Source: a virus. Taken from it: a stretch of 29,606 nt of DNA. The stretch is from positions 1-29,606 of the IMG/VR virus record IMGVR_UViG_3300033991_000127, one strand, 5' to 3'. Below the pieces are notes generated by a model. That model was not told the DNA's origin. It did no database searches and saw only the letters and a program-made list of their open reading frames with translations. Below, piece after piece: positions 16,010-23,306 of the stretch. Made by a program: the position numbers and the translations under genes. The stretch's first letter is position 1. Every line of letters begins with the position of its first letter.

Positions 16010-16059
16010 GGACCTTACCGCCGTATTGTTACAGTGTTAGGACGGATTCACTAAGGTCC
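16010..16059. other. Stem-loop in gap between capsid gene and next small gene
   Basis: GGACCTTA (16010-16017) and TAAGGTCC (16052-16059) form a perfect 8-bp stem enclosing an inner CCGT/ACGG stem (16021-16024 with 16042-16045). On the plus strand TTTTTTATTTTT follows, as in a factor-independent terminator; on the minus strand the hairpin lies in the leader of the downstream small virion gene. There is no plus-strand gene reading into it. Confidence 0.6.
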
Positions 16060-16133
16060 TTTTTTATTTTTAACACTAAATAAACCTAAAAACCAATGTT
16101 GCTTGCCATATTTCTCCCGAAGTATAGCCCAAA

Positions 16134-17027
16134 TTAACAACTTGTTATGACTGCTCCAGCTGTTACATTCAACACGCTAACTGCTGCCATCTGAGTGACA
16201 TAAAGTCCTACCGCATCTCTTGCTGGAAGCTCGTCTCTCTTTACAGTCATGTCCCTTTTTACAGCGACTACGACTGCATGAGCCGAATCGAATACAATTG
16301 CACTTCCTGAAGCTACCTGGGTGCTTACCAAAACTCTCAAACCTGCAAACTTACCTATTTCCCCATTCATTAATGGTTCCCTTCCGCCATAAGCGGCTGA
16401 GTTAATGAATTTTGTGTCTTTCAACAAATCTTGCTGTTGTGCTGGGTTTATAAGTATAGTATCAGGATTCCAGTTTTGTCCTCTGACTGCCGCAACTGCA
16501 CTGACTACATCATCATATGCCAATACTCCTGATGTGGTTGCTGTGACTGTTGCTCCTGAATAGTTCCAAGCATATTGTGCTTCCATTGCTGTTACAATTG
16601 CTGTGTCTAGATATTTTGCCATTGCATATCCTGCTTCTGCCAGATAGTCGTTTATCACATCGAAGTGGAAGGCATTTATTGTTTCTGTTGTAATCTCGAC
16701 TGCCACACCAAACTTTGTTGGAGTTACTGTTGCTGGTGTATAAGACGGATTAACTAAAGTTATATTTGAACCTTCACTTACAGCTGCTGCTGTTATTGTC
16801 CCTCTTTTTCCGATTATCAAGCTTCTTGCTGGTGAACCAATCAAATCTCTATTGACTTTGACTACTTGCATGGCCACTAGGTTTGCCCTAGCCGCCTCTT
16901 CAATCTGCCTTTGAATTATTTCTGTTGGTTCCAAAGATGCTACTGAAGTTGTTATAGTTCCAGCTAGCTCTTGTAGGTCTCTCATGTTGTTATCAATCCA
17001 AGCTAATCTTTGTTCTGCTCTATCCAT
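16134..17027 (-). CDS. Major capsid protein, HK97 fold
   Basis: A protein of 297 residues with the layout of HK97-type capsid proteins: a helical N-arm (MDRAEQRLAWIDNNMRDLQE), the region LIIGKRGTITAAAVSEGSNI, a P-domain with TPTKFGVAVEITTETINAFH and helical INDYLAEAGYAMAKYLDTAI, then the A-domain beta strands INPAQQQDLLKD and GKFAGLRVLVSTQVASGSAI. It would assemble the virion shell around the scaffold-like protein encoded just upstream. The start ATG 17027 lies 4 nt after GTGAG; the GTG three codons earlier is less likely. Position after protease and scaffold genes supports the call. Confidence 0.9.
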   Translation of the reverse strand: MDRAEQRLAWIDNNMRDLQELAGTITTSVASLEPTEIIQRQIEEAARANLVAMQVVKVNRDLIGSPARSLIIGKRGTITAAAVSEGSNITLVNPSYTPATVTPTKFGVAVEITTETINAFHFDVINDYLAEAGYAMAKYLDTAIVTAMEAQYAWNYSGATVTATTSGVLAYDDVVSAVAAVRGQNWNPDTILINPAQQQDLLKDTKFINSAAYGGREPLMNGEIGKFAGLRVLVSTQVASGSAIVFDSAHAVVVAVKRDMTVKRDELPARDAVGLYVTQMAAVSVLNVTAGAVITSC

Positions 17028-17028
17028 T

Positions 17029-17322
17029 TTACTCACTTTGTCCCCATTTTAATCCTTTTTTCTCAGCATATACCAACATCTCCCCACCGGTAACTTTGTT
17101 TAAAAATTCTTGAACTTTCTTTTCAGTTGATGGTTCGGATGTCAATGTCTGAGATATTCTGGCAGGTTTTTTCTCTAGTTCTTCTATTTTTTTGGTCAGT
17201 GTTTCAATAGTCTTCTCTAATTCTGCAAATTTCAGTTCCTCTTTCTTTGGTTCCTCTGCAGGTGCTTCTGTCTTTTCTTCTGGCTTAACTTCTGGTTTTT
17301 CCTCTACCTTTTCTTCTGACAT
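17029..17322 (-). CDS. Nested in-frame short form of the scaffold protein
   Basis: Within the scaffold gene, GGTGA lies 4 nt before an in-frame ATG at 17322 (Met156), the same spacing as at real gene starts here. The 97-residue product would contain only the linker, coiled coil and C-terminal segment. This is analogous to the nested scaffold gene Nu3 inside lambda gene C. The sequence shows the signal; use of it is inferred. Confidence 0.55.
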   Translation of the reverse strand: MSEEKVEEKPEVKPEEKTEAPAEEPKKEELKFAELEKTIETLTKKIEELEKKPARISQTLTSEPSTEKKVQEFLNKVTGGEMLVYAEKKGLKWGQSE

Positions 17323-17787
17323 TTTTTCACCTATTTTTTCTTCTTCTGACAGTTCTTTGAATTGTCCTACATCAATATCAAATTTCTTTGCCGCAGCCAA
17401 TATCTTTCTTTTGGCTGTCGCTTTCTCTTCTGGATTCATTCCCTGAGTCTGGTTGAACCTTGCCATTGCATTTCGTGTGTGTGCTGCATCAAAGATAGGA
17501 AGTTTCTTCAATCTAGGAAAGGCGTAGAATTCTGCCTCTGACACACCTCTTTTCTTTCTCTCTGCTTCCATACCTGTAATTTCTGCTAATTCCTCGTCTT
17601 CTTCCTCATCTTCGTCCTCTAGCTTCGTTTCTGGTTTTGTCTCTGATTTTTTCTTGATTTCCTCGACCATTGAAAGAAGTTGTGCAATCTTGGTCTCCAA
17701 AGATGCTATCTTTGATTCCAGATTTTCACTTTCTGTCACTTTGGTTTCGGCATCTTCTGTTGTCTCAAATTCAATTTCATCTGCCAT
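17029..17787 (-). CDS. Scaffold-like coiled-coil protein with DUF6582-type segment
   Basis: The product is very rich in Glu and Lys. Residues about 20-50 (SENLESKIASLETKIAQLLS) form a coiled coil; about 95-140 carry LPIFDAAHTRNAMARFNQTQ followed by KRKILAAAKKFDIDV, a module (DUF6582-like) found in phage prohead protease and scaffold proteins. The rest is a Glu/Pro/Lys-rich linker, a second coiled coil (ELEKTIETLTKKIEELEKKP) and a small C-terminal helix-turn. This is the composition of an internal scaffolding protein. GTGAT lies before the ATG. An internal start (see next entry) probably yields a shorter form. Confidence 0.75.
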   Translation of the reverse strand: MADEIEFETTEDAETKVTESENLESKIASLETKIAQLLSMVEEIKKKSETKPETKLEDEDEEEDEELAEITGMEAERKKRGVSEAEFYAFPRLKKLPIFDAAHTRNAMARFNQTQGMNPEEKATAKRKILAAAKKFDIDVGQFKELSEEEKIGEKMSEEKVEEKPEVKPEEKTEAPAEEPKKEELKFAELEKTIETLTKKIEELEKKPARISQTLTSEPSTEKKVQEFLNKVTGGEMLVYAEKKGLKWGQSE

Positions 17788-17831
17788 TTTATCACTTTTT
17801 TAAAAATTGTGCCGTCAAGTATATTCAGTAA

Positions 17832-17849
17832 TTATAAGTTGCCTTATAA
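17832..17849 (-). other. Leader hairpin with GCAA tetraloop
   Basis: TTATAAG-GCAA-CTTATAA on the minus strand is a perfect 7-bp stem with a GNRA-type loop in the predicted 5' leader of the scaffold/capsid genes. It could influence mRNA stability or translation. Confidence 0.5.
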
Positions 17850-17897
17850 CGACATGAAGTATACTATCATCCGACAATTTATTATTTATTTTCTGTA

Positions 17898-17913
17898 TTT
17901 AAATATATAATTA
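17898..17913 (-). promoter_or_regulatory. Putative TATA box for scaffold/capsid genes
   Basis: An AT-only stretch reading TATATATTTAAATA on the minus strand, about 110 nt before the scaffold ATG, in the gap after the protease gene. If used, the transcript has a leader of roughly 85 nt containing the GCAA hairpin, unlike the leaderless units elsewhere. Confidence 0.45.
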
Positions 17914-17927
17914 GGCTTTAGAAAGAG

Positions 17928-19016
17928 CTAATTTGGTTTTATAATTTCCTTGATTTTGGCATCTCTGCATGCAGGAATCAGTACTAAAGACAACTCCTTG
18001 AAATCATAGTTTCTGGCAGTAAGTCCCTTTCCTTCTTTTATTCTGTCGACTATAACACCGACACTTACCGAATCTACTAGGTTTTCTATTAACTTTCTTG
18101 CAGTATCCTCATCTATGACATCTGCTTCAAAAAGAACTTGTCTATTAATATCATCTAATTCAATTCCAACTATCTTGCCTGCTATATCTCTTACCGATTT
18201 AGAATGGTCTGTCATCAGTGGCTTTCCAATCAAGTCGTTTGCTTTCCTTTTCATCTCTTCATAGGGGTAAAATAATCCGTTCCATATTCCCTCTTTCAAT
18301 GCAACTCCTTTTATCCTAAGGGGAATAACACTGTCTCCTCTTAATTCTCCGATTGTCCTAATCGGCTCTTTGATTGTCAATGTTTCAACTGTTTTTTCAA
18401 ATTTAGACAGTTCTTTTATTTCTTTCAATAAGTGATTAATCTGCATATCTTCCGAGCTTGTCCTATTGAATATATATCTGTATTTGTAGTTTTCTACCAA
18501 GTCTGCATCATCATAAACCATTTCGAATGTTCCGACGAGTTTTTTGCCATTGAACTTGAATCTTCTTATCTTTCCGCTTTCCTCCAATACTTCATATGTT
18601 CCCTCTTCCAATTTCTTGAATATTCCTGGAAAGTTGTGTGTGGCTCCGGGCTTGCCTATCGGTATGGTTCCTGTAAAATTCATTAATTCTTCTGGAACAT
18701 TTGTTCTTTTCTGGCATCTGGTTCCCATTTTGAGAATCATCTTTTCTGCTGCCTTGAATGGCAAGAATGCCCAATCTTCACAAAATCCATCTTTTTGCAA
18801 AAACAGGTCGAAATGCTTTTCATTTCCCAACTGATGAACAGATAATGTAAACTTGGGGGCTTCAAGCTTTTCCTGCTTTCTAGCTATTGCTGCACAAACT
18901 GCTGAAGCTTCCTCTTCCGTATATTTCTTTCCTGTTCTCTTGCTTGTTCTATTCATGTAATATTTTACACAGTCGTCAAATCTTCCTTCCTGACCTTCTC
19001 CGTACTTAAATGGCAT
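17928..19016 (-). CDS. Capsid maturation protease (XkdF-like) with N-terminal LigD phosphoesterase-like domain
   Basis: Three parts are visible. Residues 1-45 hold a FDDCVKYYMNR/AVCAAIARK segment often seen at the start of phage morphogenesis proteins. Residues about 55-167 resemble the 3'-phosphoesterase domain of bacterial LigD: SVHQLGNEKHFDLFLQKDG and EDWAF (His61, His68, Asp70 and Asp76 conserved), then GTYEVLEESG and GKKLVGTFEMV. The third catalytic His position could not be found. Residues about 220-362 are a prohead protease: GKPLMTDHSKSVRDIAGKIV supplies His271, and NLVDSVSVGVIVD supplies the Ser (316 or 318). It would cleave scaffold and capsid proteins during head maturation. ATG 19016 follows GGTG at 6 nt. 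Confidence 0.78.
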   Translation of the reverse strand: MPFKYGEGQEGRFDDCVKYYMNRTSKRTGKKYTEEEASAVCAAIARKQEKLEAPKFTLSVHQLGNEKHFDLFLQKDGFCEDWAFLPFKAAEKMILKMGTRCQKRTNVPEELMNFTGTIPIGKPGATHNFPGIFKKLEEGTYEVLEESGKIRRFKFNGKKLVGTFEMVYDDADLVENYKYRYIFNRTSSEDMQINHLLKEIKELSKFEKTVETLTIKEPIRTIGELRGDSVIPLRIKGVALKEGIWNGLFYPYEEMKRKANDLIGKPLMTDHSKSVRDIAGKIVGIELDDINRQVLFEADVIDEDTARKLIENLVDSVSVGVIVDRIKEGKGLTARNYDFKELSLVLIPACRDAKIKEIIKPN

Positions 19017-19017
19017 A

Positions 19018-19293
19018 TCATACACCAACTATTGTTAAAATTACATTGACTCCTGCGGCGACTATTCCAGCAATTGCAACAACAAAACCATAAAACCATT
19101 TTCTGTTTTTTTCTGCATCTTCATGGTGCCTCAGGTGGTTTTTTAAATTTATACACACCTCATCCAGTTTATCATTGTGTTCTTCTACCTGTTTTTGAAT
19201 ATTATTTAAAGTATCCTTTATCCACTGCATATTGGTCTTTATCACTGCAATGTTCTCCCTATTGTCTGAAATTGAAATATTATTTTTTCTCAT
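19018..19293 (-). CDS. XhlA-like small membrane protein
   Basis: The first 70 residues form a long amphipathic helix/coiled coil (IKTNMQWIKDTLNNIQKQVE then LDEVCINLKNHLRHHEDAEK), followed by one transmembrane segment (WFYGFVVAIAGIVAAGVNVI) at the C-terminus. This is the architecture of the XhlA/hemolysin-associated phage family, which often accompanies holins. In a virus of an archaeon its role could be membrane attachment or lysis. It overlaps both neighbours. The start is set at ATG 19293, three codons inside the longest frame. Confidence 0.6.
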   Translation of the reverse strand: MRKNNISISDNRENIAVIKTNMQWIKDTLNNIQKQVEEHNDKLDEVCINLKNHLRHHEDAEKNRKWFYGFVVAIAGIVAAGVNVILTIVGV

Positions 19294-19603
19294 TATTATC
19301 ATCTAGTTTGTCGATTGGAACGTGTCTTAAATTTCTTTTTTCATATTCGTCTATTATCGAACCATGAAGATTTTTAATATCATCTTCCTTTAGTTTTGTC
19401 TGTTCGTTGTTTATAACATGAATTTTTGAATGTGCAAGTATTAATTGCTCATCCGTCATATCCTTGATGTCTGTTTTAATTTTGTTTATTTTTATAGTGG
19501 GCATGGAAAGTTCAACCTCATATGTCCTTTTTGATTTCATCATACCGAAGGATATGTTTCTTTTCCATTCCTTGACTTTATCTGGGTCCTTTGGTAGTGG
19601 CAT
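19280..19603 (-). CDS. Unknown conserved-looking protein, 107 aa, between portal and membrane protein
   Basis: The frame begins MPLPKDPDKVKEWKRNISFG, continues with a basic helical part, then MTDEQLILAHSKIHVINNEQ and NLHGSIIDEYEKRNLRH, an alpha-helical LHxxIxxEY pattern, ending in a basic tail. It overlaps the portal gene by 26 nt, supporting co-translation. No family is recognised by eye. A head-assembly or portal-associated role is suggested only by position. Confidence 0.65.
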   Translation of the reverse strand: MPLPKDPDKVKEWKRNISFGMMKSKRTYEVELSMPTIKINKIKTDIKDMTDEQLILAHSKIHVINNEQTKLKEDDIKNLHGSIIDEYEKRNLRHVPIDKLDDNNEKK

Positions 19604-20834
19604 TCTTATCTCCTCTTAAATATTCATCTGTTTTGACTACCACAGGTAGTCCTTCCAATTTTCTTATGAGACTTTTCAAGTCGTCATCTGGCTGTAACAA
19701 GCCAATCTGAATTTCTTTAACTAATCTATCTACTTTATTTGACAAACTCTCTTGGCTGGACTCATTCCATATCATCTTAGGAACTTCCTTAAGATTATGG
19801 AGTTCGCATTTTTTCTTAAAGACTTTGTTTTCCATTATATTGGAAATTTCTTTCTGATATCTTCTTACTTTCTTTTCTGTCAATGAAACTATTAAATCAA
19901 GTGTAGCCCTGTTCTGTGCCTCTCCGGTTCCCATTGCATAAGCTCTAGGTAATCCGCTTCCTGCTATTTCCTGGCTTACAAAATAATTAGCGGAATTTAA
20001 AGTGGTGTCGCTTGCATTCGCTTCCTTTATTTGAACATCATACCAGTATGGTCCGACAAAATCTGTTTTATAAGTAATATTCTTCAAAGCATCATGAACC
20101 TTGTTTATTTCTTCGGCAGAAGGAGGATGATTTATGTCCCCTATTTTTCCGAGAATAAACGGTGTTGCTCTCCTGAATTCCTGTTGTGCAACCTTTTCGT
20201 CTATGTTTCTTTTTCCAAGAGATGTCCAATAAATTGGTTCTATTATTCCTATTCCAAGCTGCGATGCTCCAAGAGTGTAAAGCTTGAAGTGTGCCATGTT
20301 TTCAGAAGGAATGACAACAGCCTTTCCTGTCATCAGGTTTTGTGTATAAGCAACGGGGTTGCCATAATCATCTAATTCTGGTTGGTGTGTTCTTGAATCT
20401 CTTTTAAAATCAATAAGTTTGGGGTCCAATGGGTCTGACAAATCAACAATATCGGTGCTTCTAGTGTTGTATATTATTTCAGAATAAGCATTCCCATATA
20501 CACATTTGTGCTGTGCTATCTTTGGAAGCTTTATATCCTCGAATTCTATTTCTTCTAGCCAATCATCTATTAATTTTCTGGCTTCCTCGTTCTCGCACTC
20601 GATTCTGTATCCGGGCGAACATATCATTTCCACCCAAGTGTTTATAATGTTAAATATAAGACAATCAGAATAATAAAGCTGCTCAAGCTTTAAAAACGGC
20701 TTCCTAGCATAAAAAGAAGCGTCTGTAGCAGAACTAGTCCTTTTACCATCTTCCAATGCTAAATTAGTAAGTGGATATAGTTTTTCTTCAGTCTTTTTTT
20801 GTCTATTGAAAAGATAATCAAGAGGATTTCTCAT
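19578..20834 (-). CDS. Portal protein
   Basis: The 418-residue product contains the portal core: LIFNIINTWVEMICSPGYRI, WLEEIEFEDIKLPKIAQHKC, VYGNAYSEIIYN, SENMAHFKLYTLG and GIGIIEPIYWTSLGKRNIDE, typical of SPP1 gp6/HK97-type portals with the wing, stem and crown order. It forms the dodecameric ring through which DNA is packaged by the terminase encoded next to it. The start chosen is ATG 20834, which lies exactly 22 nt after a TTTATAAA box placed right after the terminase stop; longer in-frame starts at 20873 or 20933 overlap the terminase and have no ribosome site. Confidence 0.88.
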   Translation of the reverse strand: MRNPLDYLFNRQKKTEEKLYPLTNLALEDGKRTSSATDASFYARKPFLKLEQLYYSDCLIFNIINTWVEMICSPGYRIECENEEARKLIDDWLEEIEFEDIKLPKIAQHKCVYGNAYSEIIYNTRSTDIVDLSDPLDPKLIDFKRDSRTHQPELDDYGNPVAYTQNLMTGKAVVIPSENMAHFKLYTLGASQLGIGIIEPIYWTSLGKRNIDEKVAQQEFRRATPFILGKIGDINHPPSAEEINKVHDALKNITYKTDFVGPYWYDVQIKEANASDTTLNSANYFVSQEIAGSGLPRAYAMGTGEAQNRATLDLIVSLTEKKVRRYQKEISNIMENKVFKKKCELHNLKEVPKMIWNESSQESLSNKVDRLVKEIQIGLLQPDDDLKSLIRKLEGLPVVVKTDEYLRGDKNATTKGPR

Positions 20835-20856
20835 ATAATATGATTTACTTTCTGTA

Positions 20857-20864
20857 TTTATAAA
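20857..20864 (-). promoter_or_regulatory. TATA box for portal transcript (leaderless)
   Basis: TTTATAAA ends 22 nt before ATG 20834 and begins 1 nt after the terminase stop. The same 22-nt spacing is found at seven other unit starts in the window. Confidence 0.65.
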
Positions 20865-20865
20865 T

Positions 20866-22212
20866 TTATTCATTGTCGTATGTGGATTCGTCTCTAAATA
20901 AAACGGGGGGTTGTTTTGCTTCCCCGACTGCAAAATACTTCAACTGGTTGATGTTTCCCATCGGAGCGGCCATAGCGAGGCTCCATACATAGTCGTCATG
21001 CTTTCCGAAATCTTCTGTTTTCCCAGGCTCCCATTTGATATATCCTCCCGATATTGTTCTCTTTAATGCATGAAGCTGCTGAAGGAGCTTTTCGTTTCTC
21101 GGTATCTTTATTTTTTTGTCTTCAAAAAGCATTCTGAGCTCGGTTATCATCTTGTCTTTTATTTCTGTACTCATGTGTGCAGGCGCTATTATGCTTCCAT
21201 GTGTTTCCCTTAATTCTTCAAAAAGCCTGATTCCCAGTCCGAAGTCGTCCACTATAACCTCTGTTGGTTTTAGGTCTTTTATTTTCTTGTTGATGTATGA
21301 AAGCTGTGTTGTGAATGGAACGCCACTAAATTCCTTTATGTGCCTCACATAGTGCATTCCCTCTTTGAACTCAACAATTGTCAAAACAGTCGCATTCACT
21401 TTTCTTCCGAAGTCTATTCCAAACCTGAGGCTCATCTCCCTCGTTGGCTGTATCATGCTCTCATCAATGGCTGGAATGAGAATTTCATATGGAAAGAAAC
21501 TAGACGACTCATCTAGAAACTCACAGTTGTATGTTTCCCTGAAACTAATTTCGTCCATGTTGTGCCTGAGCGTTTCTGTCATTTCCTGATATTTTCCTAT
21601 ATGACACTCTGTCCAAGGAATCTCAAACGGAATGAAATCGTTCTTGGATTCCTTGGCTTCGCTTAGTATCCTGTAGAATTCCCCCCTTTTTCCACACGGT
21701 CTGGATATTATAGTGACACATCCACCATGGGATATGCTTGGAAGTATTGCGTCAAGCATCCTTTTGTCGTTCTCAAAAAGACCGAACTCGTCGATGTAAA
21801 CCCTGTTGGCTCTGATTCCCTGAACAGTCGGTGGGGAATTCGGCAAAGAGAGTATTCTGGAATTATTATCAAACCTTATGTGCGTCTTTGTCTCTTCGAG
21901 AAGTTTTACATGGTGCGTTATTTTGAAATTATCAAGCACCCTCTTGACATAATTGAGAAGTTCCATCGCCTGCCTCTCTGCTATGGAAATGAAAAGAACC
22001 GTCTGGTTTGGAACCAGCATCGCATAAGCAAGCGCTTCCCATGCGACTGTCGTTGATACTCCAACCTGTCTTGCCTTGTTTATTATCCTGAAGGGAGATT
22101 TGCATTCCAGAATATTCCGCTGATATGGCTGCAGTCTAATCGGTTCTTCTGGGTTCAGTTCAAAATAGTCCTCGATAAAATCGGCAATTGACTTCTCGGG
22201 CTTCGTTTCCAT
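20866..22212 (-). CDS. Terminase large subunit (packaging ATPase/nuclease)
   Basis: A protein of 448 residues with both terminase domains. ATPase: Walker A-like NKARQVGVSTT at 45-55 and Walker B RVYIDEFG at 137-144 (Asp141/Glu142). Nuclease (RNase H-like): GIDFGR at 266-270 (Asp267), VIVDDFG at 319-325 (Asp322/Asp323) and KHDDYVWSLAMA (Asp406/Asp407), the metal-binding acidic triad. The protein cuts concatemeric DNA and pumps it through the portal, whose gene follows immediately. The ATG lies 22 nt after a TATA box, consistent with a leaderless mRNA. No small terminase subunit was recognised nearby. Confidence 0.93.
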   Translation of the reverse strand: METKPEKSIADFIEDYFELNPEEPIRLQPYQRNILECKSPFRIINKARQVGVSTTVAWEALAYAMLVPNQTVLFISIAERQAMELLNYVKRVLDNFKITHHVKLLEETKTHIRFDNNSRILSLPNSPPTVQGIRANRVYIDEFGLFENDKRMLDAILPSISHGGCVTIISRPCGKRGEFYRILSEAKESKNDFIPFEIPWTECHIGKYQEMTETLRHNMDEISFRETYNCEFLDESSSFFPYEILIPAIDESMIQPTREMSLRFGIDFGRKVNATVLTIVEFKEGMHYVRHIKEFSGVPFTTQLSYINKKIKDLKPTEVIVDDFGLGIRLFEELRETHGSIIAPAHMSTEIKDKMITELRMLFEDKKIKIPRNEKLLQQLHALKRTISGGYIKWEPGKTEDFGKHDDYVWSLAMAAPMGNINQLKYFAVGEAKQPPVLFRDESTYDNE

Positions 22213-22234
22213 ATTTAATATTGTATTTTGCTTA

Positions 22235-22242
22235 TTTATAAA
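22235..22242 (-). promoter_or_regulatory. TATA box for terminase (minus strand)
   Basis: TTTATAAA with 22 nt to the terminase ATG at 22212; it is one of a divergent pair separated by 12 bp. Confidence 0.8.
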
Positions 22243-22254
22243 TCTTACAAAAAC

Positions 22255-22262
22255 TTTATAAA
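22255..22262 (+). promoter_or_regulatory. TATA box for plus-strand early operon
   Basis: TTTATAAA with 22 nt to the ATG at 22285. It faces away from the terminase promoter, so this spot divides the two transcription directions. Confidence 0.8.
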
Positions 22263-22284
22263 TACAGGATTATAATTATTCTAT

Positions 22285-22428
22285 ATGACAACAGCATACA
22301 AACCCCTCGGCATCAAGCCGGAGACATATGAAAGACTAAAGAAGTTCAAGAACAAACTAGATGTCAAAAAATCGGTTGCTTCATTCGACGATGCAGTAGC
22401 AGAATTGTTGAAGAGAGCGGGATACTGA
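22285..22428 (+). CDS. Ribbon-helix-helix-type small protein, 47 aa
   Basis: The frame reads MTTAYKPLGIKPETYERLKK and then SFDDAVAELLKRAG, matching the beta strand plus two-helix pattern of VapB/CopG ribbon-helix-helix proteins (V-K-x-x-TYERLK-x-F). As the first gene of the early operon with a leaderless start it is a good candidate for an early transcription regulator. The stop overlaps the next start (TGATG). Confidence 0.75.
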   Translation: MTTAYKPLGIKPETYERLKKFKNKLDVKKSVASFDDAVAELLKRAGY

Positions 22429-22577
22429 TGGCCAGAAAAACGGAAAAAACATTGACCGACAACATTGGGACAATCAGACTATCTTTCGAGGACATCAAAA
22501 GAACAATCGACGGAAACGCCAAAGAGACTGACAAGATAAAGAGAATAGAAAGCATAATAAGCAAACTCTATGATTAA
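22428..22577 (+). CDS. Small unknown protein, 49 aa
   Basis: The frame starts MARKTEKTLTDNIGTIRLSF and is charged and mostly helical towards the end (IKRIESIISKLYD). It overlaps the upstream stop and abuts the next ATG, consistent with a coupled operon. No family is recognised. Confidence 0.65.
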   Translation: MARKTEKTLTDNIGTIRLSFEDIKRTIDGNAKETDKIKRIESIISKLYD

Positions 22578-22715
22578 ATGAAGCTCGAAGAAGTTAAAAA
22601 AGAGCTTTTCGACATTCAGCTACAGATAGAGCTACTCGACGCAAGGCAGAGGCAGATATGGAAAAGGCTAGAGGAAGAGGGAATAGATGAAGACCAAATG
22701 CGACGGATGCAATAG
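22578..22715 (+). CDS. Small coiled-coil protein, 45 aa
   Basis: The frame MKLEEVKKELFDIQLQIELL followed by DARQRQIWKRLEEEG is a near-continuous amphipathic helix. The start directly follows the upstream TAA. Function unknown; such peptides often act as partners for the adjacent DNA-binding proteins. Confidence 0.6.
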   Translation: MKLEEVKKELFDIQLQIELLDARQRQIWKRLEEEGIDEDQMRRMQ

Positions 22716-22821
22716 GACTATAAGCGAAGTCGGAAAGCTATGGAAGTTTGAAAAGAAGCCTGGTAGCAACCGAAGTATATGGCTGTGCAAAAAATGCAGA
22801 GAAGGAAGGATAAAAAAATGA
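22687..22821 (+). CDS. Small zinc-ribbon protein, 44 aa
   Basis: MKTKCDGCNRTISEVGKLWK and, near the C-terminus, WLCKKCREGR give two CxxC pairs, a classic zinc ribbon. It overlaps the preceding gene by 29 nt and the next by ATGA. Likely a DNA- or RNA-binding early protein. Confidence 0.7.
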   Translation: MKTKCDGCNRTISEVGKLWKFEKKPGSNRSIWLCKKCREGRIKK

Positions 22822-23009
22822 GAAAGAAAGAGTTCAAATGCGACTGTGGGAAGAAATGTGTAACACTGTCCATAATAGATTATGGAAGCTTTTATGAGTT
22901 TGTCCTTTGGTTGAATGAAAGGGAGAAAAAAGACGGTTTCCATGCTATATTGTTAAGTCAGAAACAGATAAAACAGATAAGAAAATTTTTAGAGGAGAGT
23001 CTTAAATGA
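22818..23009 (+). CDS. Small CxC-containing protein, 63 aa
   Basis: The start ATG 22818 overlaps the previous stop (ATGA) and is preferred to a longer in-frame start at 22779 that would lie inside the zinc-ribbon gene. The product has CDCGKKC near residue 8, a possible metal site, and an aromatic helix (YGSFYEFVLWLNEREKKD), then a basic C-terminus. Function unknown. Confidence 0.7.
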   Translation: MRKKEFKCDCGKKCVTLSIIDYGSFYEFVLWLNEREKKDGFHAILLSQKQIKQIRKFLEESLK

Positions 23010-23302
23010 AAAAAATTAAAACAATAAAACAAATGACAGATATAGATGATTTTGATAAAGAAAAATATGGAATTGTGGATGAAAGTTTTCCTATTCAATT
23101 TTGTCCAATTTGTGGCAGCGACCACATAACAAGTTCAGGATATGATGATAGTATTTTGAAAGTTCATAGGATAAATTGCTATTGTAATACTTGTCGTTGG
23201 GAATTTGAAGTTTTTATATTGAATAAAGGAAGGTTTGAAACACAGATAAGATTCGACCAAAAAAAATGTAAGATATGCCAAGAAAGAAAGAGACACTGGT
23301 AA
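23006..23302 (+). CDS. Zinc-ribbon protein, 98 aa
   Basis: Two zinc-ribbon knuckles are present: CPICGS near residue 33 with CYCNTC near 58, then a third Cys pair (CKIC) near the C-terminus. The N-terminus is a short acidic region. It overlaps both upstream neighbour and operon partners by ATGA-type spacing. It is probably nucleic-acid-binding. Confidence 0.72.
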   Translation: MKKIKTIKQMTDIDDFDKEKYGIVDESFPIQFCPICGSDHITSSGYDDSILKVHRINCYCNTCRWEFEVFILNKGRFETQIRFDQKKCKICQERKRHW

Positions 23303-23306
23303 TAAC

